Shown here piece after piece: positions 1-5,640 of a stretch of 6,228 nt of DNA (its first letter is position 1; each line of letters begins with the position of its first letter). Both the position numbers and the translations under genes were made by a program. The DNA is from Candidatus Omnitrophica bacterium UBA1443 (GTDB lineage Bacteria; Omnitrophota; Omnitrophia; Omnitrophales; Aquincolibacteriaceae). The notes under the pieces were generated by a model. It searched no databases. It was given only the letters and a program-made list of their open reading frames with translations, and was not told the origin of the DNA. Location of the stretch: assembly GCA_002329545.1 (NCBI GenBank), contig DCTJ01000052.1:1-6228 (forward strand), in the 5' to 3' direction.

Positions 1-65
1 AAGCAAAGAAAGCCTCGGTTGCAACTGCGGCTACAAAGCAAAAAGATTCAGCTGGCGGGCAATAA
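1..65 (+). CDS. C-terminal tail of an unidentified upstream protein (partial)
   Basis: Reading from base 3, an open frame of 20 codons ends at TAA (63-65). It encodes AKKASVATAATKQKDSAGGQ, a hydrophilic tail rich in Lys, Ala and Thr that looks disordered. Such low-complexity ends carry no family signal, so the gene cannot be named. By position just before nuoH it could be another complex I subunit such as NuoG, NuoI or NuoD, but this is inference from operon context only. The other two forward frames are also open over this short stretch, so the choice rests on composition and on a stop placed sensibly before the AT-rich gap. It is separated from nuoH by 81 bp, much wider than the nuoH-J-K-L spacing. 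Confidence 0.45.
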   Translation, partial: AKKASVATAATKQKDSAGGQ

Positions 66-146
66 ACAAAAGACAGCTATCTCAAATTTGGGAATGCGAA
101 TTTGTTTGATTGTTGTTTCATTTTGGCGATTGGATATTAGAAAAAC
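66..146 (+). promoter_or_regulatory. AT-rich gap upstream of nuoH, possible promoter or leader
   Basis: This 81-bp gap is visibly richer in A and T than the genes around it. It contains an imperfect dyad: CAAATT (83-88) pairs with AATTTG (99-104) around a 10-nt loop, followed by a T-rich run to about 124. A weak sigma70-like pair can be drawn as TTGTTT (113-118), a 16-bp spacer and TATTAG (135-140). That would place the transcript start at or next to the nuoH ATG. All of these matches are weak and could be chance in AT-rich DNA. The stem is too short and AT-rich to call an intrinsic terminator. Confidence 0.25.
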
Positions 147-1286
147 ATGGATCAACTGTTTGTAAGTTTAAAAACCTGGTTTTTGAATCTGTTGGGATTA
201 TTTCTCCCCGACTGGCTGGTGATGCTTGCCTCAATCGTGGTCAGCGGGGTGGTGATCCTCTGTCTCGGCCCGCTCATCATGATGTACCTGACCTTGTTGG
301 AGCGGAAAGTCATCGGCCGCATGCAAAACCGTTACGGCCCGAACCGGGTGGGGCCGTGGGGACTTTTGCAGCCCATTGCGGACGGAATCAAAATGTTTAC
401 AAAGGAAGACATCATTCCGGCTTACGGCGACAAACTGATCCACCTCTTGGCGCCGATCGTGATCGTGGTCCCGGCGCTGATGGTATTCCTCGTCGTCCCC
501 TTTGGACGCGGCATGACGGCGGTCGATCTTTCGATCGGTATGCTTTATTTTCTTGCAGTTTCATCGGTCACAACGCTTCCGGTTTTCATGGGAAGCTGGG
601 CATCGAGAAATAAGTACTCCATGCTCGCGGGCATGCGCACCGCCGCCCAGATGGTTTCCTACGAAGTACCGATGACCCTCGCGATTGTTCCCGTGATCAT
701 GATGAGCCAAAGTCTTTCCACGGGCGCAATCGTCGCGGCCCAGGACGGTCTGAAATGGTTTGTGTTCACACCGTGGGGGCTGGCAGGATTTGTGATATTT
801 TTCTTGTGCGCCGTAGCCGAGTGTAACCGCCCGCCGTTTGACCTTCCGGAGGCAGAGTCCGAACTTATCGCAGGATTTCACACGGAGTATAGCGGCATGA
901 AGTTCGCGCTTTTTTATATGGCCGAATACATGAATGCGTTTACGCTTTCCGCAATCGCAGTCACGCTTTTTCTCGGAGGCTGGCAGGGACCGTGGTTTCC
1001 CTCATGGCTATGGTTTTTGGGTAAAACAATCGCTCTGATTTTTGTGATGATCTGGTTCCGAGGAACTTTTCCCCGTTTCCGGGTGGATCAGCTTATGGGG
1101 TTCGCGTGGAAATTTCTTTTACCGATGACGTTAGTCAACATGCTGGTCACGGGCTTTTGGCATTTCAATCCGGGGATCGCTGGATGGGGCGTTTCCGGGG
1201 GGGTACTCGCGGGATCTTTTTTCGCGCTCACCGCGCTAAATCGTCCTTTTGTCCCGGAAAAACGTATTTATGAACTTGCGGAGTAA
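147..1286 (+). CDS. nuoH: NADH-quinone oxidoreductase subunit H (NuoH, ND1 family)
   Basis: NuoH is the membrane subunit that joins the peripheral arm and forms much of the quinone chamber of complex I, linking quinone reduction to proton pumping. The 379-residue product has the family signatures: LERK (51-54), the loop GRMQNRYGPNRVGP (57-70) followed by QPIADGIK (75-82) and KED (86-88), SYEVP (171-175), AECNRPPFD (224-232), PEAESE (234-239) and HTEYSGMK (245-252). The conserved acidic residues Glu52, Asp79, Glu173, Glu225 and Glu247 are all present. About eight or nine membrane helices are visible. The chain extends roughly 40 residues past the last helix of the E. coli protein (325 aa) and includes another hydrophobic stretch near 344-362. 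The ATG at 147 is chosen because an in-frame TAG lies at 138-140 and the N-terminus fits the family. No clear Shine-Dalgarno precedes it. nuoJ follows after 3 bp. Confidence 0.97.
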   Translation: MDQLFVSLKTWFLNLLGLFLPDWLVMLASIVVSGVVILCLGPLIMMYLTLLERKVIGRMQNRYGPNRVGPWGLLQPIADGIKMFTKEDIIPAYGDKLIHLLAPIVIVVPALMVFLVVPFGRGMTAVDLSIGMLYFLAVSSVTTLPVFMGSWASRNKYSMLAGMRTAAQMVSYEVPMTLAIVPVIMMSQSLSTGAIVAAQDGLKWFVFTPWGLAGFVIFFLCAVAECNRPPFDLPEAESELIAGFHTEYSGMKFALFYMAEYMNAFTLSAIAVTLFLGGWQGPWFPSWLWFLGKTIALIFVMIWFRGTFPRFRVDQLMGFAWKFLLPMTLVNMLVTGFWHFNPGIAGWGVSGGVLAGSFFALTALNRPFVPEKRIYELAE

Positions 1287-1289
1287 CTG

Positions 1290-1805
1290 ATGGATTTCTT
1301 GCAACTGGCGGTCAAAACAGGAATTTACGCGCTCATGGCCGGCACGCTTGTATTTGCGCTGGGAGTGGTCACACTCAAAAATCTTTTCCACGCGGCACTT
1401 TCGCTTGCGGCAGTCCTGATCGGGACCGCGGCGCTTTATCTCGCATTTCATGCGGAATTTATGGCCGCCGTCCAGATTCTTCTCTATGTGGGTGCGGTTA
1501 TTACGGTCATCATTTTCGCGGTGATGCTCACCGAACACATCGCAGAGCGCTCGATCCTCCAGCACAATAAGCAGAGCCTTCCCGCGCTGCTCGGTGTGCT
1601 CGCACTTCTCGTTCTCATCGGAAAGGTTCTTCTTAAAACGCCGTGGCCCGTTAATCCCTCAACGCTTGACGCACGGGTTTCGGTCTCGGATCTCGGCGTT
1701 GCGCTTATGGGTACTTATGTTTTCCCGTTTGAGGTGATCTCGATCCTTTTGATCGGAGCACTCATCGGAGCTGTGGTTATCGCAAGAAAGGGGTCTCACC
1801 CGTGA
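1290..1805 (+). CDS. nuoJ: NADH-quinone oxidoreductase subunit J (NuoJ, ND6 family)
   Basis: NuoJ is a small membrane subunit of complex I beside NuoK and NuoH. Its third helix, which carries a pi-bulge, is thought to rearrange during turnover and connect the hydrophilic axis. The 171-residue product shows NLFHAALSL (31-39) and the hallmark helix AEFMAAVQILLYVGAVITVI (55-74), with the conserved Tyr66 and Gly68 of the bulge region. The conserved FPFEVIS segment (145-151) leads into a last helix ending at IARK (164-167). Five hydrophobic helices are visible at about 10-27, 33-52, 58-80, 98-114 and 147-165, as expected. GGAG (1280-1283), inside the last codons of nuoH, lies 6 nt before the ATG. 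With only 3 bp between the genes, translation is probably coupled. In E. coli nuoI sits between nuoH and nuoJ; here it is absent. Confidence 0.96.
   Translation: MDFLQLAVKTGIYALMAGTLVFALGVVTLKNLFHAALSLAAVLIGTAALYLAFHAEFMAAVQILLYVGAVITVIIFAVMLTEHIAERSILQHNKQSLPALLGVLALLVLIGKVLLKTPWPVNPSTLDARVSVSDLGVALMGTYVFPFEVISILLIGALIGAVVIARKGSHP
1787..1793 (+). promoter_or_regulatory. Ribosome binding site supporting the GTG start of nuoK
   Basis: AAAGGGG lies 8 nt upstream of the GTG at 1802, inside the end of nuoJ. The GTG overlaps the nuoJ stop codon as GTGA. Together with a homologous N-terminus this supports GTG as the real nuoK start. No ATG at a suitable place competes with it. Confidence 0.6.
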
Positions 1806-2116
1806 ATCTGATCCCGCTCAGTCATATCTTGATTTTTTCACTCGCACTTTTTGGAATCGGAATTTACGGCGTGCTGACCCGACGGAATATTATCGGGATC
1901 CTGATTTCAATCGAACTTATTTTAAATGCGGCCAATATCAACCTGATCGCATTTTCCCAGACGACTTCTCTTTCACCGGAAACAGGCCAGGTGTTCGCGC
2001 TTTTTGTGATCGCGATTGCCGCAATCACCGCCGCCGTAGGGCTTGCCATCGTGCTCGCACTCTACCGCGCCCGAAAAACCGTCTTTGCTGATGAGGTTCA
2101 TTTATTAAAATGGTAA
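1802..2116 (+). CDS. nuoK: NADH-quinone oxidoreductase subunit K (NuoK, ND4L family), Thr at second Glu site
   Basis: NuoK is the three-helix membrane subunit of complex I, homologous to MrpC, that carries part of the proton path between NuoJ and NuoN. The 104-residue product has the usual length and the signature RRNIIG (27-32), IEL (37-39) and LNAANIN (41-47). Three hydrophobic helices are seen, at about 8-24, 30-51 and 64-87. Glu38 matches E. coli Glu36 on helix 2 and is kept. On helix 3 the aligned segment reads AAITAAVGLA (73-82), where most NuoK/ND4L proteins have A-A-x-E-A-x-x-G-L-A. The residue matching E. coli Glu72 is therefore Thr76 (codon ACC, 2027-2029). Changing GAA or GAG to ACC needs at least three substitutions, so a single base-call error does not explain it. 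The gene starts with GTG, overlaps nuoJ by 4 bp, and overlaps nuoL by 7 bp. Confidence 0.96.
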   Translation: MNLIPLSHILIFSLALFGIGIYGVLTRRNIIGILISIELILNAANINLIAFSQTTSLSPETGQVFALFVIAIAAITAAVGLAIVLALYRARKTVFADEVHLLKW

Positions 2117-4059
2117 CCGCTGATTGGATCTATTTAGTCCCCTTGTTTCCGTTGATGGCGTTTGTCGCGAACCTTCTTTGGGGCGCCCGTTTTCTTAAGA
2201 ACAAGGCCGCGTGGGTTTCAATCGCGGCAAGTGTCGCCGCGTGCGCGGTGGCTCTTCCGATCTGCGTTAAGGTTTTTGGCGGGGCGCGCTTTTCAAACGA
2301 GTTTGTGTGGCTGACGATCGGAAGCGGTACGCTCAGGTTTGGCTATCTCGTCGATCCCCTTTCCGCGTCGCTTCTTTCCATGGTCACCATCGTCGGAACC
2401 CTGATCCAGATTTACGCCGCGGGCTATATGGCCGGCGACCCGCGCTTCAGCCGTTTCTTCGCCTACGTTTCCCTTTTTATGTTCGCCATGCTGACTCTCA
2501 CGATCGCCAATAATTTTATTCTTTTTTTCATGGCGTGGGAGATCATGGGCCTTTGTTCATATCTCCTGATCGGTTTCTATTTTGAAAAAACCTCGGCGGC
2601 CAAGGCAGGGTTCAAAGCGTTCCTGACGACTCGCGTGGGAGACGTCGGCTTTTTGATCGGAATGCTCACGCTTTTTGTCACGCTGGGCACACTGGATTTC
2701 TCTGAAATCAACTCCCTCCTGACGGGAACCAGCCAGGCCCGCCTTGGAATGAACACGGGCCTGCTGGCCATGTCCGCCCTTTGTATTTTCTGCGGAACGA
2801 TCGGAAAATCCGCCCAATTTCCCCTTCACGTGTGGTTACCTGACGCGATGGAAGGACCGACGCCCGTGAGCGCGCTTATCCACGCCGCCACCATGGTCGC
2901 GGCTGGCGTTTTTTTAATCGCCCGCTCCTTCGTCATTTTTATGGCCGTCCCGGGGACCATGCCCGTCGTCACGACGATCGGCTGTGTCACGGCGTTCATG
3001 GCCGCCTTCATCGCGCTCACGCAAACAGACATCAAACGGATCCTGGCCTACTCGACGATTTCCCAACTCGGTTATATGGTCACGGCCCTTGGAATGCAAG
3101 GTCTTGGCGCCGGAACATTCCATCTGATCACGCACGCGTTTTTCAAGGCCCTGCTTTTCCTTGCCGCGGGGAGCGTCATCCACGGAACTCATGTCCAGGA
3201 TATCCGCCAGATGGGCGGTCTTTTCAAAAAGATGCCACATACCGCTCTGACATTTATCATCGCGAGTCTCGCGCTCGCGGGCGTACCGCCGCTTTCCGGT
3301 TTCTGGTCAAAGGACGAAATCCTTCTTACCGCGTTCGCTTCCGGCCATTCGCTTGTTTTCTGGACGCTTCTTCTGACAGCTTTCATGACCGCGTTTTACA
3401 TGTTCCGGCTTGTTTTCATGACTTTCTTTGGAAAGGCGCGAGACCCGAAAGTTCACGCTCACGAATCTCCGGCCTTGATGACCCTGCCTCTCTGGGCGCT
3501 CGCCGTGGGGGCCATCCTGCTCGGAATCCCGGGCTCTCCCATGACGCACCACTGGTTTCAGCGGTTCCTCGCTCACGCGATCCATCATCCCGAGTATCAT
3601 CCGTCCACGTTTGTGATGACCTGTTCGGTCGTCGCCGCAATCTCCGGCATCGCGCTCGCGGGAATTATTTACTTAAAAAACATCCACCGGGCGGAGGCGA
3701 TCGCCAAAACGTTCCGCCCTCTTTATCAGCTTTCATTCAACAAGTTTTATTTTGATGAAATTTATTCAAGATACATCATCCGCCCTTTCAACGCGGTCGG
3801 AGCGATCTTCTTCAAATTTGACGTGTCGATCATCGACGGCGCGGTCAACGGCGCCGGCACGGGCAGCCTCTGGATCGGCGCGGTCAAAAACTGGATCGAC
3901 CAGCACATCGTGGACGGGCTCGTCAACTTTATGGGCACGTTCACGCGCCTGCTGAATTCGATCGTGAAGCGTCTACAGACGGGCTTTGTTCAAAATTACC
4001 TTTTGATCGCTTTTTTGAGTTTTCTTGTTTTTATCATTTGGGAATTAAAACTTATCTGA
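2110..4059 (+). CDS. nuoL: NADH-quinone oxidoreductase subunit L (NuoL, ND5 family)
   Basis: NuoL is the distal antiporter-like subunit of the complex I membrane arm. It pumps protons, and its long C-terminal lateral helix runs along NuoM and NuoN. The 649-residue product (E. coli: 613) contains the antiporter-family core. Key residues seen are Glu144 in MAWEIMGLCSYLL (141-153), Asp178 in TTRVGDVGF (173-181), Lys233 in IGKSAQFPLHVWLPDA (231-246), His258 in SALIHAATMV (254-263), His338, His342 and Lys346 in the following helix, and Lys401-Asp402 in FWSKDEIL (398-405). These match the proton-path residues Glu144, Asp178, Lys229, His254, Lys342 and Lys399/Asp400 of the E. coli protein. NKFYFDEIYS (544-553) marks the start of the lateral-helix region, and a last hydrophobic helix spans about 630-648. 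A His-rich loop (480-497) is common in this family. The ATG overlaps the nuoK stop by 7 bp. GAGG (2093-2096) is 13 nt upstream, somewhat far, so coupling to nuoK translation is likely. Confidence 0.97.
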   Translation: MVTADWIYLVPLFPLMAFVANLLWGARFLKNKAAWVSIAASVAACAVALPICVKVFGGARFSNEFVWLTIGSGTLRFGYLVDPLSASLLSMVTIVGTLIQIYAAGYMAGDPRFSRFFAYVSLFMFAMLTLTIANNFILFFMAWEIMGLCSYLLIGFYFEKTSAAKAGFKAFLTTRVGDVGFLIGMLTLFVTLGTLDFSEINSLLTGTSQARLGMNTGLLAMSALCIFCGTIGKSAQFPLHVWLPDAMEGPTPVSALIHAATMVAAGVFLIARSFVIFMAVPGTMPVVTTIGCVTAFMAAFIALTQTDIKRILAYSTISQLGYMVTALGMQGLGAGTFHLITHAFFKALLFLAAGSVIHGTHVQDIRQMGGLFKKMPHTALTFIIASLALAGVPPLSGFWSKDEILLTAFASGHSLVFWTLLLTAFMTAFYMFRLVFMTFFGKARDPKVHAHESPALMTLPLWALAVGAILLGIPGSPMTHHWFQRFLAHAIHHPEYHPSTFVMTCSVVAAISGIALAGIIYLKNIHRAEAIAKTFRPLYQLSFNKFYFDEIYSRYIIRPFNAVGAIFFKFDVSIIDGAVNGAGTGSLWIGAVKNWIDQHIVDGLVNFMGTFTRLLNSIVKRLQTGFVQNYLLIAFLSFLVFIIWELKLI

Positions 4060-4136
4060 GTAAGGAGTAAGGCGTTTCGCGGACGGTGAAAAACCGGACG
4101 CCACGCGCCATACTCTGTACTGAAAAGGAGATTGGA
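4060..4136 (+). other. nuoL-nuoM intergenic gap with tandem heptamer and possible hairpin
   Basis: This is the widest gap inside the gene run apart from that before nuoH. The 7-mer GAGTAAG occurs twice in tandem (4058-4064 and 4065-4071), starting inside the nuoL stop codon and creating an extra AAGGAG (4062-4067) with no start codon at a useful distance. Next comes a possible two-part hairpin. GGCGT (4071-4075) pairs with ACGCC (4098-4102), and an inner stem CGGT (4084-4087) pairs with ACCG (4093-4096) around a GAAAA loop. The internal loop is large and asymmetric and no T-run follows, so it does not look like a terminator. It might be a spacer RNA structure or processing site, or chance. 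Confidence 0.3.
4123..4130 (+). promoter_or_regulatory. Ribosome binding site that fixes the nuoM start
   Basis: AAAAGGAG lies exactly 6 nt before the ATG at 4137. An in-frame GTG at 4086 would add 17 residues with charged, non-family sequence and has no comparable site upstream. This signal decides the start in favour of 4137. Confidence 0.85.
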
Positions 4137-5612
4137 ATGTCCTCACATTTACTAAGCTGGATCGTTTTTACACCGCTCCTCGGAGCATTCATACTGCTCT
4201 GCGTGCCCAAACGGGCCGCACACTTGATCCGGTGGATCGCGCTCGGGACAACCGCGCTCACGGCCGTACTCGTCTGTCTGGCCTTTCCGGTTTTTCGCGC
4301 CTCGGAGCCGGGTTTTCAGCTCGTGGAACGCGTCATGTGGATTCCGCAATTTGGCGTCCAGTACCTTCTCGGCGTGGATGGAATCAGTTTTCCGATGATC
4401 GTTCTTACGGCGCTGATTTCGCTGATGGCCTGTCTCGGTTCCCTCACGCATATCCGGGTCAAAGGCGGACGGGAAAAAGAATATTATTTCCTGTTTTTGC
4501 TTCTTGAAACGGGCATGATGGGGACATTTCTCGCTCTCGACCTTTTTCTGTTCTACATTTTCTGGGAAGTGGTGCTGGTCCCGATGTACTTTTTGATCGG
4601 CATCTGGGGCGGCCCGCGGAAAGAATATGCCGCGATCAAATTTTTCCTGTACACGCTCGCGGGAAGTCTCTTCATGCTACTTGGCATTCTTGCCGTCTAC
4701 TTCGCCGCTCCCACCCATACGTTTGATATGACGGTGCTCGCGAACGTGAAATTCGGACTCCTTTTTCAAAAAATTGTTTTCCTCGCGTTTTTCCTCGGGT
4801 TCGCTATCAAGGTCCCTATTTTTCCGTTCCACACCTGGCTCCCCGACGCGCACGTCGAGGCGCCAACCCCAATCTCGGTCATCCTCGCCGGCGTTCTCCT
4901 GAAAATGGGAACCTACGGATTCCTCCGGTTCAGCTATCCTCTTTTTCCGGAAGCGGCCCATTGGTTTCAGCCCGCCATGGGAATTCTCGCGGTCATTGGC
5001 ATCATCTATGGCGGCTTTATCGCGCTGGCGCAGACGGATTTTAAGAAAATGGTGGCCTATTCAAGCGTCAGCCACATGGGCTTTGTGTTACTCGGCCTCG
5101 CGGCCCTGAACGCCGACGGTTTCAGGGGCGCGCTACTTCAAATGTTTAATCACGGGACCATCACGGGCGGCCTCTTTCTTCTTGTCGGCGTCCTCTATGA
5201 CCGCGCTCACACGCGGGAGTTAAATGCTTTTGGTGGGCTCGGCGCGACCATGCCGGTCTACGCGGGCATCCTGACGTTTTTCTCGCTCGCTTCTCTCGGC
5301 CTCCCCGGGCTTTCAGGCTTTGTCAGCGAGTTTTTAACGCTTCTGGGGTCCTATCAATATTCGAAGCTCATCACGGGGCTGGCCGCGATCGGGATCCTGC
5401 TAGCCGCCGCGTATCTCCTTTACATGATCCATCGAGTCTTGCTCGGAAATTTGAACCCCAAATGGGCAAAACTTCCGGACATAACCGCGCTCGAGCTTTC
5501 CACGCTCGTACCGCTCATGATCTTTATTCTCGGAATTGGTCTTTATCCGAAAATTATCCTGAATTACATGATCCCGACGCTGGACGCGCTCTTAATCGCA
5601 ATCAAAATATAA
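4137..5612 (+). CDS. nuoM: NADH-quinone oxidoreductase subunit M (NuoM, ND4 family)
   Basis: NuoM is the middle-distal antiporter-like proton-pumping subunit of complex I, between NuoL and NuoN. From the ATG at 4137 the product is 491 residues (E. coli: 509). The N-terminus MSSHLLSWIVFTPLLGAF is a normal first membrane helix. Key residues seen are Glu144 in IFWEVVLVPMYFLIG (141-155), Lys225 in GFAIKVPIFPFHTWLPDAH (221-239), Lys256 in LLKMGTYGFLRF (254-265), His339 in MFNHG (336-340), and Glu398 in GLSGFVSEF (391-399). These match the E. coli proton-path residues Glu144, Lys234, Lys265 and Glu407. VEAPTPISVILAGVLLK (240-256) is a further family motif, and about 14 hydrophobic helices run along the chain. 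A longer reading from GTG at 4086 is open but is rejected on the ribosome binding site and the hydrophilic extra residues. nuoN follows after 28 bp. Confidence 0.97.
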   Translation: MSSHLLSWIVFTPLLGAFILLCVPKRAAHLIRWIALGTTALTAVLVCLAFPVFRASEPGFQLVERVMWIPQFGVQYLLGVDGISFPMIVLTALISLMACLGSLTHIRVKGGREKEYYFLFLLLETGMMGTFLALDLFLFYIFWEVVLVPMYFLIGIWGGPRKEYAAIKFFLYTLAGSLFMLLGILAVYFAAPTHTFDMTVLANVKFGLLFQKIVFLAFFLGFAIKVPIFPFHTWLPDAHVEAPTPISVILAGVLLKMGTYGFLRFSYPLFPEAAHWFQPAMGILAVIGIIYGGFIALAQTDFKKMVAYSSVSHMGFVLLGLAALNADGFRGALLQMFNHGTITGGLFLLVGVLYDRAHTRELNAFGGLGATMPVYAGILTFFSLASLGLPGLSGFVSEFLTLLGSYQYSKLITGLAAIGILLAAAYLLYMIHRVLLGNLNPKWAKLPDITALELSTLVPLMIFILGIGLYPKIILNYMIPTLDALLIAIKI

Positions 5613-5628
5613 TGGCTTATGAACTTTA

Positions 5629-5634
5629 AAAGGA
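5629..5634 (+). promoter_or_regulatory. Ribosome binding site of nuoN
   Basis: AAAGGA lies 6 nt before the nuoN ATG at 5641, in a purine-rich stretch (5628-5638). It sits in the 28-bp nuoM-nuoN gap, so nuoN can be initiated on its own and need not rely on coupling to nuoM. Confidence 0.6.
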
Positions 5635-5640
5635 AAAGTC

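Noticed and set aside
83..124. Intrinsic terminator after the upstream gene
   Set aside because: The stem is only 6 bp and nearly all A-T, the loop is 10 nt, and the T-rich stretch is interrupted by G and A. It is not convincing as a terminator.
110..613. Forward open frame of 167 codons overlapping the start of nuoH
   Set aside because: It overlaps strongly conserved nuoH in another frame, and its product is Arg/His/Gly-rich with no recognisable domain. It is a shadow frame.
561..881. Antisense open frames inside nuoH, nuoJ, nuoL and nuoM (for example 561-881, 1236-1565, 2557-2829, 2914-3240, 4152-4451)
   Set aside because: They are opposite well-supported genes, have low-complexity charged products, and show no family features. 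They are explained by the codon bias of the real genes.
1176..1283. C-terminal extension of NuoH with an added hydrophobic segment
   Set aside because: It is longer than E. coli NuoH, but longer NuoH proteins with a further C-terminal helix are known in other bacteria such as Thermus, so this is normal family variation.
4086..4136. Longer nuoM beginning at GTG 4086 (17 extra residues)
   Set aside because: The added residues are hydrophilic and unlike the NuoM N-terminus. There is no good ribosome binding site before the GTG, while AAAAGGAG sits 6 nt before the ATG at 4137.
2110..5612. Possible Mrp-type antiporter or hydrogenase-type (Hyf, Mbh) membrane module instead of complex I
   Set aside because: The full H-J-K-L-M-N set in order, with NuoK-, NuoJ- and NuoH-specific motifs and a full-length NuoL with its lateral helix, fits NDH-1.
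5613..5640. Terminator or promoter between nuoM and nuoN
   Set aside because: The gap is 28 bp with no stem-loop or T-run, only the nuoN ribosome binding site. The genes appear to be co-transcribed.
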